The notes beneath the pieces are model-generated. The model was given only the letters and a program-made list of their open reading frames with translations, was not told the origin of the DNA and did no database searches. From Deltaproteobacteria bacterium GWC2_55_46 (GTDB taxonomy: Bacteria; Desulfobacterota; GWC2-55-46): a DNA stretch of 64,000 nucleotides. Positions 52,108 to 62,235 of the stretch are shown piece after piece. Location: positions 1,083,501-1,147,500 of the forward strand of contig LVEI03000001.1 in NCBI GenBank assembly GCA_001595385.3. The letters are read 5' to 3'. Each line of letters opens with the position of its first letter. The stretch's first letter is position 1. The translations under genes and the position numbers were made by a program.

Positions 52108-52905
52108 ATGGGCCTTCCGGTCGTAACAGATTCGGTCCAGAGCTATCTGGCGGAGGTAACCCGTTACCCTGTGCTCTCCCCCGAGGAAGAGTTCAAGGTT
52201 GCCGAACGTTACTACAGGACCAAAGCTATCGAGGACGCGCACGCGCTCGTCATCTCCAACCTGAGATATGTCGTAAAGATAGCCCTTGAGTTCAGGAATT
52301 ACGGCTGCAGGCTCGCCGACCTCATACAGGAAGGCAATATCGGCCTCATGACCGCCGTAAAGAAGTTCAACCCGTTTAAGGGCTTCAGGCTCATCACCTA
52401 CGCGACATGGTGGATAAAGTCATTCATCCAGGAGTACATCCTGAAATCCAGGGGCCTGGTTCGCCGCGGCACAAAGGCTCTCAGGAAAAAGCTCTTCTAC
52501 AGGACAGCGGTGCTGCCTCAGGATACCGACGCCTCTGTTACGGAAGAGCCGATAGACCTTTCAAACGATCTCTCGCTCGACGCCCCGATAGGCGATGATA
52601 CGGCCACCCGCCTCGACATGCTCAAAGACGCGGGGCCGACCCCCGTGGAAGCCCTCGCCCAAAAGCAGGAAGGCGCTCTCGTCAAAAAAGAGGTCTCAAG
52701 CGCCCTTGCCCTCCTTAACGAGAAGGAGCGGATGGTAATAGAGAAGCGGGTAATGGCGGAAGAGCCGGAAAGCCTGCAGGGCCTCGGCGACAGGCTTGGC
52801 CTTACCAGGGAACGCGTACGCCAGATAGAGAGCCAGGCGTTAAAGAAGCTCGAAAGATCGCTCGTGCGCGTAAAAGAGAGCGGGCTCACACCAGAGCCCG
52901 CATAA
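52108..52905 (+). CDS. rpoH: RNA polymerase sigma factor RpoH (sigma-32)
   Basis: 265 residues of a group 3 heat-shock sigma factor. Region 2 has NLRYVVKIALEFRNYG, DLIQEGNIGLMTAVKKFNPFKGFRLITYATWWIKSFIQEYIL. A diverged RpoH box follows (KALRKKLFYRT). Region 4.2 has LGDRLGLTRERVRQIESQALKKL. It directs transcription of chaperone and protease genes. The ATG at 52108 follows AGGAGG by nine bases; a GTG at 52087 would fall inside the operator. It is flanked by terminators and so forms a single-gene unit. Confidence 0.93.
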   Translation: MGLPVVTDSVQSYLAEVTRYPVLSPEEEFKVAERYYRTKAIEDAHALVISNLRYVVKIALEFRNYGCRLADLIQEGNIGLMTAVKKFNPFKGFRLITYATWWIKSFIQEYILKSRGLVRRGTKALRKKLFYRTAVLPQDTDASVTEEPIDLSNDLSLDAPIGDDTATRLDMLKDAGPTPVEALAQKQEGALVKKEVSSALALLNEKERMVIEKRVMAEEPESLQGLGDRLGLTRERVRQIESQALKKLERSLVRVKESGLTPEPA

Positions 52906-52920
52906 TATCAGAATCCGAGA

Positions 52921-52954
52921 AGGCCGGGGGAAACAATCTTCCCCCGGCCTTTCT
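52921..52954 (+). terminator. Rho-independent terminator of rpoH
   Basis: A 12-base stem (AGGCCGGGGGAA / TTCCCCCGGCCT, 6-base loop) followed by TTCTATTTT lies 15 bases past the stop. Confidence 0.9.
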
Positions 52955-53069
52955 ATTTTGGCTTATAATGCCTATTTGCAAAGAACAGCTTAAAAAGCTT
53001 TGCAAGCTCACCGTAAAAATGATATTAAGTACCCGTTAAACTTACTTTTTTCATTCCAAAGGAGCAGCG

Positions 53070-54197
53070 TTGCAAAAAAGGCCGACCTCCGCTTTCATCG
53101 ACATGGGGGCGCTTGAGTCCAATTACCTTAAGCTCCGCGGCCTTCTTCCCGGGCAAACGAAGATGATGGCCGTAGTTAAGGCGAACGCCTACGGCCACGG
53201 GGACGTCGAGGCAGCCAGGCTCTTTGAGGGGCTGGGATGCGAATTTCTGGGGGTGGCTGTCTTTGAGGAAGGCGCGAGGCTTCGCGAGGCTGGCATCTCC
53301 AGGCCGGTCGTGCTCCTCGGAGGGATCTTCCCCGGACAGGCCGAAGAGGCTTTGGACCTCGGGCTCACGCCCGTGGTATTCGACCTCACGACAGCTGGCA
53401 TCATCGATTCGGCCGCGAAAAAAAAGCGGATCATAAAAAAAATCCATGTCAAGATAGATACCGGCATGGGCAGACTTGGCCTCCTTCCCTGGGAGGTCGC
53501 CCCGTTCTTCGAAGGGCTTAAGGCATTACGGAATCTAAAGGTCGAGGCTGTGCTCTCTCACTTCGCCGAATCAGAGAGCGAGGAGAAGGAGTTCTCAAGG
53601 CGACAGCTCGCGGCCTTTCAAAAGGCGGTGGACGAGATACGCGGGATGGGCTTTGCCCCCCGGTTTATCGAGATGGCGAACAGCGCCGCGCTTGTAGATA
53701 TGGAGCAGGCGCGATTGAACCTGGTGCGGCCTGGTATAATGCTCTATGGCTCATACCCGGCGGAGCGGTTAAGAGAACAGATCGATCTCAGGCCGGTACT
53801 GAGCCTCACGACACGCATACTTCACCTCAAGAGCGTCCCGGCCGGGTCGAGCGTAAGCTACGGCAGGAGGTTCACGGCCAGGCGGCAGAGCCTCATCGCC
53901 ACGCTGCCCATAGGCTATGCCGACGGACTGCCGAGGAGTCTCGGCGGGTCCGGTGAAGTCCTTGTAGGCGGCAGGAGGGCCCCGATAGCCGGCACCGTCT
54001 GCATGGACCTCTGCATGGCCGACGTGACCGATGTGCCGGGCGTAAAGACAGGCGACGAAGTGGTGATAATAGGCTCTCAGGGCAACGAGCGCATAACCGC
54101 CGAAGAGGTCGCCTCCAGGGCCGGCACGATAAGCTACGAGATATTCTGCCGGATATCCTCAAGGGTACCGAGAGTATACTACAAAGGCATGGCATGA
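53070..54197 (+). CDS. alr: Alanine racemase
   Basis: 375 residues, PLP-dependent. The PLP lysine is in MAVVKANAYGHGD (about 33-45). KIDTGMGRLGL and MANSAALVD mark the barrel. The second catalytic Tyr is in VSYGRRF (about 265), and GTVCMDLCMADVTDV closes the active site. It interconverts L- and D-alanine for peptidoglycan. It starts with TTG behind AAAGGAG and overlaps mlaE by ATGA, an unusual partner. Confidence 0.95.
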   Translation: MQKRPTSAFIDMGALESNYLKLRGLLPGQTKMMAVVKANAYGHGDVEAARLFEGLGCEFLGVAVFEEGARLREAGISRPVVLLGGIFPGQAEEALDLGLTPVVFDLTTAGIIDSAAKKKRIIKKIHVKIDTGMGRLGLLPWEVAPFFEGLKALRNLKVEAVLSHFAESESEEKEFSRRQLAAFQKAVDEIRGMGFAPRFIEMANSAALVDMEQARLNLVRPGIMLYGSYPAERLREQIDLRPVLSLTTRILHLKSVPAGSSVSYGRRFTARRQSLIATLPIGYADGLPRSLGGSGEVLVGGRRAPIAGTVCMDLCMADVTDVPGVKTGDEVVIIGSQGNERITAEEVASRAGTISYEIFCRISSRVPRVYYKGMA

Positions 54198-54967
54198 TCA
54201 GGGCTTACCTTGAAAAAATAGGGCGCATGGCCCAGAACTTCGTCGACTCCGCGGGGCTCATGGCGATAATGCTCATGCAGGCGGCCGTGCTCCTCTTTAC
54301 GCCCCCCGTCAAGTTCAGGAACATCTTCAAGCAGATGGAGTTCGTGGGCGTGCAGAGCCTTTTCGTCGTCGTCCTCACAGGAGCCTTCACGGGGATGGTC
54401 CTTGCCCTCCAGAGCTACAACGCCCTCAAGAGGTTCGGGGCCGAAAGCCTGGTCGGGCCTACCGTGGCACTCAGCATGGCAAGGGAGCTCGGCCCGGTGC
54501 TCGCCGGCCTCATGGTCACAGGCCGCGCCGGAAGCGCCATGGCTACCGAGCTTGGCACCATGAGGGTCACCGAGCAGATAGACGCCCTCGTCACCATGGC
54601 CGTAAACCCGGTCAAGTACCTGGTAGTCCCAAGGGTCCTCGCGGGCGTTTTGATGTTCCCGCTCCTTACGGTCGTGACCGATTTCATCGGGGTCGTGGGC
54701 GGGTACATAGTGGGGGTCCAGCTCCTTGGCATCAACCCGGGCGTCTACATAGGGCGCACGATAGACTTCGTGCAGGTGAGCGACATATTCACGGGCTTGT
54801 ACAAGTCGCTCGTCTTCGGCCTCATAACGACCCTTGTCGCGTGCTTCAACGGCTTTTATACGTCAGGGGGGGCCGAAGGGGTCGGAAGGGCCGCCACAGC
54901 CTCGGTCGTCACGGGCAGCGTCCTCATCCTCGTCTCGGACTACATCATGTCCTCTTTCATGGTATGA
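54194..54967 (+). CDS. mlaE: MlaE-type ABC transporter permease
   Basis: 257 residues with five or six helices and the MlaE/YrbE signature: GAFTGMVLALQSYNALKRFGAESLVG, ARELGPVLAGLMVTGRAGSAMATELGTM and EQIDALVTMAVNP. It is the inner-membrane permease of the phospholipid transport complex MlaFEDB, which helps maintain outer-membrane asymmetry. It overlaps alr by four bases and lies 24 bases before mlaF. Confidence 0.93.
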   Translation: MIRAYLEKIGRMAQNFVDSAGLMAIMLMQAAVLLFTPPVKFRNIFKQMEFVGVQSLFVVVLTGAFTGMVLALQSYNALKRFGAESLVGPTVALSMARELGPVLAGLMVTGRAGSAMATELGTMRVTEQIDALVTMAVNPVKYLVVPRVLAGVLMFPLLTVVTDFIGVVGGYIVGVQLLGINPGVYIGRTIDFVQVSDIFTGLYKSLVFGLITTLVACFNGFYTSGGAEGVGRAATASVVTGSVLILVSDYIMSSFMV

Positions 54968-54991
54968 CGGCTTGATGCCATCCTATAACCT

Positions 54992-55738
54992 ATGATAAAG
55001 ATTAACCGCCTTAAAAAATCATTCGGCCAGAAAAAGGTCCTCGACGGGGTGGACCTCGAGATAGAAAGCGGCAAGATAACCGTCATCATCGGGCGAAGCG
55101 GCGAAGGCAAGAGCGTCCTGATAAAGCACATCATCGGGCTCCTTCGGCCCGACGGGGGGGAGATATTCCTCGACGGCCAGGAGATAACCGCCATGAAGGA
55201 GCGGGAGTTCAACGAGGTCAGGAAACGCTTCGGCATGCTCTTTCAGGGCGCCGCGCTCTTCGACTCCATGACCGTTGGCGGGAACGTGGGCTTTCCTCTC
55301 AAGGAGCACACGGACTTAAACGATGAGGACATAATGAAGGTCGTAAGCGAGAAGCTCCGGAGGGTCGGCCTGGTGGGGGTCGAGGGGCTTACCCCCGCCG
55401 AGCTATCCGGGGGCATGAAAAAGAGGGTAGGGCTTGCCAGGGCCATAGTCATGGACCCGGAGATAGTCCTGTTCGACGAGCCAACGGCCGGCCTCGACCC
55501 CATCATGAGCGACTCGATAGCCGACCTCGTCCTCGACACCCAAAGGAGCCTTAAGACCACTTACGTGCTCATAACGCATGACATCCCGTTCACCTACAAG
55601 ATAGCCGACAAGATAGCCATGCTCCACGAGGGCAGGATAATCGAAGAGGGCACGGTGGACGAGATGAAGAAGAACCAGAACCCGATACTCCGCCAGTTCC
55701 TCGAAGGCAGGGCGGAAGGGCCGATAAAGGTGTACTGA
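54992..55738 (+). CDS. mlaF: MlaF-type ABC transporter ATP-binding protein
   Basis: 248 residues. Walker A is IIGRSGEGKSVLIKHI (about 32-47), the ABC signature LSGGMKKRVGLARA, Walker B EIVLFDEPTAGLDP and the H-loop LITHDI. MlaF-type details include MLFQGAALFDSMTV. It energises lipid movement with MlaE and MlaD. There is no MlaB STAS gene in the cluster. Confidence 0.95.
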   Translation: MIKINRLKKSFGQKKVLDGVDLEIESGKITVIIGRSGEGKSVLIKHIIGLLRPDGGEIFLDGQEITAMKEREFNEVRKRFGMLFQGAALFDSMTVGGNVGFPLKEHTDLNDEDIMKVVSEKLRRVGLVGVEGLTPAELSGGMKKRVGLARAIVMDPEIVLFDEPTAGLDPIMSDSIADLVLDTQRSLKTTYVLITHDIPFTYKIADKIAMLHEGRIIEEGTVDEMKKNQNPILRQFLEGRAEGPIKVY

Positions 55739-55816
55739 GTCGCCAAGACAAAAATCATGTACATAATCACCGGTTTCTGGTTTACTCAAGGTCACGAGAG
55801 GCGATAGAAAAAGACC

Positions 55817-57355
55817 ATGGCGTTGCCTAAATTAAGTTCTGAAGCGAAGGTAGGGCTCTTTGTCCTCCTGGGCGTAATACTACTGGCCTACATGTCCCTC
55901 CGGCTCGGCGGCATCCAGCTTGGGAGGGCGGAAGGGTATACCCTTTTCGTCGAGTTCGACTCAGCCGCCGGCCTTGACCCGAACGCGCCCGTGCGGGTCG
56001 CCGGTGTAGAGGTCGGCAGGGTAAAAAAGATCGCCCTTAAGGACCATAAGGCCCACCTTGAGCTTCAGATACAGCCTGACGTGCAGATAGGCAGGGACTT
56101 CACCGCCGTCCTCACTACCAAGGGACTCCTCGGAGAGAAGTACCTCGAGCTTTTGCCGGGGCAGCCGGGAGCCCCGCCTCTAAAGGAGGGCGAGTACATA
56201 ACACGCACCAGGTCCTACGCGGACATGGATAAGCTCATCACCATCCTCTCGGACGTATCGACCGACATAAAGGAGATAACCGAGTCCTTGAGCAACGTCC
56301 TCGGCGGCGACGAGGGCGAGCAGACGGTAAGCAACATAGTCCATAACATAGAAGAGCTCACCTTCCGCCTGAACAGGATAGTCGCCAAAAACGACGAGCA
56401 GTTCGAGAGCATAATGAGGAACCTTGAATCCTTCACCGCGCTCCTCAAGGACGAAGGGCCCGGCATCACCACCGACCTCAGGCTCGCGATAAGGAACCTG
56501 AACGAGTCGCTAGTTAAGACCTCCGACAACTTAAACGGGATGATAACCGAGAACAGGGGCAACCTGAAGGAAGGGGTAGAGAACCTGAAGGCCGCCTCCC
56601 TGAGCCTTCAGCAGGCCATGGACACGATAAACAGGGTGACCGGCGACGTCGGCCCGGACATCAGTAGCGCCATGAGCTCGGTGAAGAACATCACCAGGAA
56701 GATAGACGAGGGGCAGGGCACCATAGGCCAGCTCGTCAACGAACCGACCCTGCACGAGAACATAAACAAGACGGTCTCGGGCATAAACAACTATATCGAA
56801 CGGGCCGAAAGCTTCCATACCTTCATCGGCTACAGGGGCGAGTACCTCTTCGACGCGCGGGACACGAAGAGCTATCTCACCTTGCGCATACAGCCGAAGG
56901 CCGACAAATACTATCTCCTTGAGATAGTCGACGACCCGAGGGGCAAGAGGACCGATGAGACCAGGGAATTAACCACCGGCGGGGTCACCACGACTACCGA
57001 GGAGATAAAGACGACCAACCAGATAAAGTTCTCTGCCCAGATAGCCAAGCGGTTCAATAACCTGGTCGTCAGGGGCGGCATAATCGAGAGCACAGGCGGG
57101 GCCGGGATCGACTACTACATGTTCCGCGACAGGCTCAAGTTGACGCTCGAGGCCTTTGACTTCGGCCAGAAAGGGAATGCGCGCCTCAAGGCCGGGGGCA
57201 CCTACTACCTCAACAAGTTCTTCTTCCTCACGGCCGGATACGACGACTTCGCGAGCAAGGTCGGGCTCCAGTCCGCGTACCTTGGCCTTGGCTTGCAGTT
57301 CAGGGACGAGGACCTGAAGTACCTCATAACCAGCGCGCCTCCCATATCGTTCTGA
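55817..57355 (+). CDS. mlaD: MlaD-family MCE protein with C-terminal barrel-like extension
   Basis: 512 residues. One N-terminal helix (about 10-30), the MCE domain (about 38-118; VEFDSAAGLDPNAPVRVAGVEVGRVKKI), then a long helical region (about 130-330) of amphipathic repeats. The last ~180 residues are strand-like (FIGYRGEYLFDARDTKSYLTLRIQ to GYDDFASKVGLQSAYLGLGLQF). E. coli MlaD has about 183 residues, so this is a much longer form. The tail may span to the outer membrane and replace the periplasmic carrier. The end SF is consistent with a barrel terminus. Confidence 0.85.
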   Translation: MALPKLSSEAKVGLFVLLGVILLAYMSLRLGGIQLGRAEGYTLFVEFDSAAGLDPNAPVRVAGVEVGRVKKIALKDHKAHLELQIQPDVQIGRDFTAVLTTKGLLGEKYLELLPGQPGAPPLKEGEYITRTRSYADMDKLITILSDVSTDIKEITESLSNVLGGDEGEQTVSNIVHNIEELTFRLNRIVAKNDEQFESIMRNLESFTALLKDEGPGITTDLRLAIRNLNESLVKTSDNLNGMITENRGNLKEGVENLKAASLSLQQAMDTINRVTGDVGPDISSAMSSVKNITRKIDEGQGTIGQLVNEPTLHENINKTVSGINNYIERAESFHTFIGYRGEYLFDARDTKSYLTLRIQPKADKYYLLEIVDDPRGKRTDETRELTTGGVTTTTEEIKTTNQIKFSAQIAKRFNNLVVRGGIIESTGGAGIDYYMFRDRLKLTLEAFDFGQKGNARLKAGGTYYLNKFFFLTAGYDDFASKVGLQSAYLGLGLQFRDEDLKYLITSAPPISF

Positions 57356-57460
57356 CGCCTTTCCCATTTTAGCTTCGTAGCCTCGCGCAGGGTGGGCTCA
57401 GGCCTCTTTCGACCTCCGGAAAACCTTGATTTAACCCTTAAAAAAGGATAAAAGATTACG

Positions 57461-57494
57461 GCAGGCCCCCATGGGGGCCTGCTTTCGGTTTTTC
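57461..57494 (+). terminator. Terminator after mlaD
   Basis: A GC palindrome GCAGGCCCCC / GGGGGCCTGC (57461-57482) followed by a T-rich stretch (TTTCGGTTTTTC). It lies about 105 bases past the mlaD stop and 23 bases before the next start. Confidence 0.7.
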
Positions 57495-57516
57495 TAATAA
57501 AGGACAACTTATCCCA

Positions 57517-58761
57517 TTGCCCGATATCGACGGAAATAATGGCTTCGGGGTCGCCATCGACCTCGGGACGACTACAATAGCAGGCGCGCTCGTGGACCTC
57601 GGGACAGGCGCTGTTGCCGGGGAGCTGTCGCTGCCGAACCCGCAGTCCGGCTGGGGGCGGGACGTCGTCTCCCGGATAGACGCCGGGACAAAGGACCCGG
57701 CAACGCTCGCTGAGCTTAAAAACGCGGCCCTGGCCGCGTGCAATAGCCTCATCACGAGGCTTGCCTCAGGCAGGACAGACGCGATAAAAAAGGTGACGGT
57801 CGCGGGAAACCCGGCGATGGAGCACCTCTTCCTGGGCATCTCCCCTGAGCCGCTCTCACGGGTCCCCTACAGGCCGGCTTTTAAAGAGCCGCAGCAGATG
57901 CCGGCAAGGGAGGCCGGCCTTGAGATAGACGCCGCGCTTTACGTCTTCCCGCTGATAGGCGGCTTCGTGGGCGGGGACGCGGTCGCGGCGGCACTGGCAT
58001 TGGGGATGGGTAAGGCCGCAAGGCCGGTACTCGCCATAGACATAGGCACAAACAGCGAGATACTCCTTGCCGTCCAGGGCTCCCTCTTCGCCACCTCTGC
58101 CGCGGCGGGCCCTGCCTTTGAAGGTGGCGAGGTGGAACGCGGCATGACAGCCGGCCCCGGCGCTATCGAGGGCATGACTATAGAAGGCGACAGCCTGAAG
58201 CTAAAGGTCATCGGCAACGTAGCGCCAAGGGGCATCTGCGGCTCTGGCCTCATCGAGGCCGCCCACGTCCTGCTGGAGGCCGGGATCATGGACAGGTCGG
58301 GAAGGATAAAGGACAGGGACGAAGTGTCTACGAACCTCGCCAACAGGATAAAAGAGAGCGGGGACGGAAACTCGTTCGTACTCTTCAGGGGCGCCAAGGG
58401 CGAGGTGTCGCTTTCGCAGCAGGATATAAGGGCCTTGCAGACCGCGAAATCGGCTACCAGGGCCGGGATAAATATCCTGCTCGATAAAGCGGGGCTTAAT
58501 CCAGAAGATATCGAGAAGGTCTACCTTGCCGGGGCCTTCGGGGCCAAGCTCTCTTCCGTCTCACTAAAGGGCATCGGGCTTCTTTACGAGGGCTGGCAGA
58601 ACGTTGAATACGTCGGGGACGCCGCGCTCGACGGGGCGGTTATGGCCCTTGGAGAGGTCGGGAGGAATGAGGCCGGCGAGCTTGCAGGAAGGGCCAAGTA
58701 CGTGCCGCTTTCAGGTAGCTCCCGCTTCGAACGCGAGTTCATAACCAACATCGGTTTTTAA
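57517..58761 (+). CDS. ASKHA-domain protein (corrinoid-activation RACE-like, DUF4445)
   Basis: 414 residues. Two actin-like ATP-binding halves are visible: VAIDLGTTTIAGALVDL near the start, VTVAGNPAMEHLFLGI, then LAIDIGTNSEILLAVQG and the C-terminal YLAGAFGAKLSSVSLKGIGL. Related corrinoid-protein reductive activators have an N-terminal ferredoxin and linker domain; both are missing here. Activation of a corrinoid enzyme is therefore unproven. It starts with TTG after AAAGGA. It is not obviously tied to the purine genes downstream. Confidence 0.82.
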   Translation: MPDIDGNNGFGVAIDLGTTTIAGALVDLGTGAVAGELSLPNPQSGWGRDVVSRIDAGTKDPATLAELKNAALAACNSLITRLASGRTDAIKKVTVAGNPAMEHLFLGISPEPLSRVPYRPAFKEPQQMPAREAGLEIDAALYVFPLIGGFVGGDAVAAALALGMGKAARPVLAIDIGTNSEILLAVQGSLFATSAAAGPAFEGGEVERGMTAGPGAIEGMTIEGDSLKLKVIGNVAPRGICGSGLIEAAHVLLEAGIMDRSGRIKDRDEVSTNLANRIKESGDGNSFVLFRGAKGEVSLSQQDIRALQTAKSATRAGINILLDKAGLNPEDIEKVYLAGAFGAKLSSVSLKGIGLLYEGWQNVEYVGDAALDGAVMALGEVGRNEAGELAGRAKYVPLSGSSRFEREFITNIGF

Positions 58762-58844
58762 ATTATTATTCCCGGCAGAGCACAAGGCTGTCTTTAAAAA
58801 TCAGATATTTTTATAGCTAAAATAGCAGGAGGCTTGCAGTTTAG

Positions 58845-60428
58845 ATGAAAAGGATCAGAAGGGCTATCATAAGCGTCACCGACAAGACCGGAATAGTAGA
58901 TTTCGCTAAAGGGCTTTCAGCGGCGGGTGTCGAGATAATCTCAACGGGCGGCACCGCCGAGCTTATAAAGAACGCAGGGGTCACGGTAATACCGATATCA
59001 TCTTACACCGGCTCACCGGAGATGCTCGACGGAAGGCTCAAGACCCTTCACCCGAAGATACACGGCGGCATACTCGGCATACGCGAGAACCCCACCCACG
59101 TGAAGGAGATGGAGACCAACGGGATACTTCCCATAGACATGGTCGTCGTGAACCTCTATGCCTTCGAGGAGACCATAGCCAAAGGCTGCTCCCTTGAGGA
59201 CGCAATCGAGAACATAGACATCGGCGGGCCCACGATGATACGGGCTGCCGCCAAGAACCACAACGACGTGGCGGTAGTAGTCGACCCGGCCGATTATGTA
59301 AATATCATATCCGAGATGAACGGGAAGAAGGGCTGCCTTTCACGGCAGACCAGGTTCATGCTCGCGAAGAAGGTCTTCCAGCTCACGGCACGCTACGACG
59401 CCGCCATCTCGAACTACCTCGGCGCGGTAGCCGATATCCCGGAGGCCGAGCCGAAAAAAGAGTTCCCGGATACCTACACCATACAGTTCGAGAAGGTGCA
59501 GGACCTGCGCTACGGCGAGAACCCGCACCAGAAGGCCGCCTTCTACAGGAGGCGCGTTGCAGGCAGGGCTGGACTTGCCGACGCGAAGCAGCTTCAGGGC
59601 AAGGAGCTCTCCTACAACAACATCCTCGACCTGAACGCCGCGCTTAACCTTGTCTCCGAGTTCCACGAGTCTGCTGCCGTTATCGTAAAGCACAACAACC
59701 CGTGCGGCGTAGCTGCCTCGAAAAACGGGCTGCTGGCGGCCTACGCCCTCGCCTATGAGTGCGACAAGACCTCTGCGTTCGGCGGGATCGTCAGTTTCAA
59801 CAGGAAAGTAACGAAGGATGTGGCCGAGGATATGGGGAAGATATTCCTTGAGGCGATCATCGCCCCGGAGTTCGCCCCGGAGGCCCAACAAGTACTGGCC
59901 TCAAAGAAGAACCTCCGCCTCCTGGAGATCGGTGAGATAACGCCAGAGAACTTGAGCTTCGGCCCCTCTGACATGGACATAAAAAGGGTCTCCGGCGGGG
60001 TGCTCCTCCAGGGGCTCGATATCGAAAGCGCCGCAGACCTTAAGACAGTGACAAAGAGGGGGCCGGATGAAAAAGAGCTCGAAGACCTTCTCTTCGCGTG
60101 GAACGTCTGCAAGCACGTAAAGAGCAATGCCATCATATTCGCCCGTGACGGCAGGACGATCGGCATCGGCGCGGGACAGATGTCCAGGATAGACTCGACC
60201 AGGATAGCAACCCGGAAGGCGGCTGACGCGGGGCTTCAGGTCAAGGGGTCGGTCATGGCCTCCGACGCCTTCTTCCCCTTCAGGGATAACGTCGACATGG
60301 CCGCACAGCACGGGGTCACCGCCATAATCCAGCCCGGCGGCTCGATACGGGACGAAGAGGTCATAAAGGCGGCTGACGAGCATGGCATCGCCATGGTATT
60401 TACAGGCATCAGGCACTTCAGGCACTGA
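58845..60428 (+). CDS. purH: Bifunctional AICAR transformylase/IMP cyclohydrolase
   Basis: 527 residues. The MGS-like cyclohydrolase domain ([43 protein letters not shown]) is followed by the transformylase domain with [13 protein letters not shown] and [12 protein letters not shown], carrying the catalytic Lys-His, and [22 protein letters not shown]. It performs the last two steps of IMP synthesis. AGGAGG precedes the ATG. It begins a purH-purD-purE run. Confidence 0.96.
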   Translation: MKRIRRAIISVTDKTGIVDFAKGLSAAGVEIISTGGTAELIKNAGVTVIPISSYTGSPEMLDGRLKTLHPKIHGGILGIRENPTHVKEMETNGILPIDMVVVNLYAFEETIAKGCSLEDAIENIDIGGPTMIRAAAKNHNDVAVVVDPADYVNIISEMNGKKGCLSRQTRFMLAKKVFQLTARYDAAISNYLGAVADIPEAEPKKEFPDTYTIQFEKVQDLRYGENPHQKAAFYRRRVAGRAGLADAKQLQGKELSYNNILDLNAALNLVSEFHESAAVIVKHNNPCGVAASKNGLLAAYALAYECDKTSAFGGIVSFNRKVTKDVAEDMGKIFLEAIIAPEFAPEAQQVLASKKNLRLLEIGEITPENLSFGPSDMDIKRVSGGVLLQGLDIESAADLKTVTKRGPDEKELEDLLFAWNVCKHVKSNAIIFARDGRTIGIGAGQMSRIDSTRIATRKAADAGLQVKGSVMASDAFFPFRDNVDMAAQHGVTAIIQPGGSIRDEEVIKAADEHGIAMVFTGIRHFRH

Positions 60429-60446
60429 GCAGGAGTTTCTGAATAG

Positions 60447-61715
60447 ATGAAGGTACTAATAATAGGCAGCGGCGGCAGGGAGCACGCCCTCGCGTGGAAG
60501 CTCTCGCAGAGCAAAAAGGTCTCAAGGCTCTTTATCGCCCCCGGCAACCCCGGCACAGCCCGGCACGGCGAGAACGTCGCGATATCCGCGGAGGATATCG
60601 AAGGGCTCAAGGCCTTCGCGCTAAAAGAGCAGATCAACCTCACGGTAGTAGGCCCGGAGCTTCCGCTCACCCTCGGCATAACGGATTCCTTCACAATGGC
60701 CGGGCTCAAGGTCTTCGGCCCGTCCAGGGCCGCCGCTGAGATAGAGGGGAGCAAGGCGTTCAGCAAGGAGCTGATGTTTCGCCACAACATCCCCACAGCC
60801 TTCTACAAGCGTTTCGACGAGCCTGGCCCGGCACGGTCGTATATAGAGACTCACGACGCGCCATTTGTCGTAAAGGCGGACGGGCTTGCCGCTGGCAAGG
60901 GCGTCATAATCTGCCAGAGACGGGAAGAGGCCCTTCATGCGGTAGACCTCATAATGGCGAAGAAGGCCTTTGGCGCCGCGGGCAAGACGATAATAATAGA
61001 AGAGTTCCTCACAGGCGAAGAGGCATCTTTCCTCGCGATAACCGACGGCAGGACCGTCCTGCCCCTTGCCCCGGCGCAGGACCACAAGGCGGTATTCGAC
61101 GACGACAAAGGCCCCAATACCGGAGGCATGGGCGCGTACTCTCCGGCGCCTATCGTCACCCCAGCCCTTGAGCAACAGATAATGGAGACGGTCATGCTCC
61201 CGACCGTAAAAGCGATGGAGGCCGAGGGCAGGCCCTATAAAGGCATACTTTACGCCGGCCTCATGATGACATCGAAGGGGCCAAGGGTGCTGGAGTTCAA
61301 TTGCAGGTTCGGCGACCCCGAGACCCAGCCCATACTCATGCGGATGGAGACAGACCTCTTAGACCTGCTTGCCGCCGCAGTGGATGGCAAACTGCACGAG
61401 CTTGAAATTGAATGGAAGAAGAAGGCCGCTGTCTGCGTTGTCATGGCCGCGCAGGGCTACCCCGGAGACTATCTCAAGGGGAGCGAGATAAAAGGCCTTG
61501 CGGATGCGGCTACCCTGAAAGAGACCATGGTCTTCCACGCCGGCACAGCCATGAAGGATGGCAAGGTAGTCACCTCCGGAGGCCGGGTGCTTGGAGTTAC
61601 GGCCCTGGGAGATACGATAAAAGACGCGATAGACAACGCCTACCTGGCGGTCGGGAAGATAAGCTGGGAAGGCGCGCACTATAGAAATGACATCGGTAAA
61701 AAGGCGCTCAGATAA
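60447..61715 (+). CDS. purD: Phosphoribosylamine-glycine ligase
   Basis: 422 residues, ATP-grasp. The start [77 protein letters not shown] and [15 protein letters not shown] are diagnostic GARS blocks. It joins glycine to phosphoribosylamine. It lies 18 bases after purH. Confidence 0.97.
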   Translation: MKVLIIGSGGREHALAWKLSQSKKVSRLFIAPGNPGTARHGENVAISAEDIEGLKAFALKEQINLTVVGPELPLTLGITDSFTMAGLKVFGPSRAAAEIEGSKAFSKELMFRHNIPTAFYKRFDEPGPARSYIETHDAPFVVKADGLAAGKGVIICQRREEALHAVDLIMAKKAFGAAGKTIIIEEFLTGEEASFLAITDGRTVLPLAPAQDHKAVFDDDKGPNTGGMGAYSPAPIVTPALEQQIMETVMLPTVKAMEAEGRPYKGILYAGLMMTSKGPRVLEFNCRFGDPETQPILMRMETDLLDLLAAAVDGKLHELEIEWKKKAAVCVVMAAQGYPGDYLKGSEIKGLADAATLKETMVFHAGTAMKDGKVVTSGGRVLGVTALGDTIKDAIDNAYLAVGKISWEGAHYRNDIGKKALR

Positions 61716-61734
61716 CCGGTCCGGAGGGATTAAA

Positions 61735-62232
61735 ATGGCTCAAAAACCGCTCGTCGGCATTGTAATGGGAAGCGAATCAGACCTCCCCGTGATGGGAGAG
61801 GCGGCAAAGGTATTGAAGGGCTTTAAGATCCCTTACGAGATGACCATATCATCCGCGCACAGGAGCCCGAAGAGGACCTCTGATTACGCAAAAGGCGCGG
61901 AAGATCGCGGGATAAAGGTCATAATAGCCGGCGCCGGGAGCGCGGCGCACCTGGCGGGCTTCATAGCGGCAGAGACGACCATCCCGGTAATCGGGGTCCC
62001 GATAGACTCAAGCCCTCTAAAGGGGCTCGACTCCCTCCTTTCTACCGTGCAGATGCCCGGGGGCGTGCCGGTAGCCTCTATGGCTATAGGCAAGGCAGGC
62101 GCGAAAAACGCGGGCATCTTCGCCGCCCAGATACTCGCCACAGGTGTCGCCTCGCTTCGGGGCGCGCTTAAAAAGCAGAGGAAGGATATGGCGAAAGAGG
62201 TCGAGGAGAAGGCGAAGAGACTGAAGGCCTGA
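61735..62232 (+). CDS. purE: 5-(carboxyamino)imidazole ribonucleotide mutase
   Basis: 165 residues. GIVMGSESDLPVMGEA and TISSAHRSPKRTSDYA hold the catalytic Ser and His of class I PurE, with GAGSAAHLAGF and VQMPGGVPVA following. It converts N5-CAIR to CAIR, a reaction that needs PurK elsewhere. The ATG at 61735 has GGAGGG eight bases ahead; a frame from 61687 would overlap purD. Confidence 0.96.
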   Translation: MAQKPLVGIVMGSESDLPVMGEAAKVLKGFKIPYEMTISSAHRSPKRTSDYAKGAEDRGIKVIIAGAGSAAHLAGFIAAETTIPVIGVPIDSSPLKGLDSLLSTVQMPGGVPVASMAIGKAGAKNAGIFAAQILATGVASLRGALKKQRKDMAKEVEEKAKRLKA

Positions 62233-62235
62233 CGA

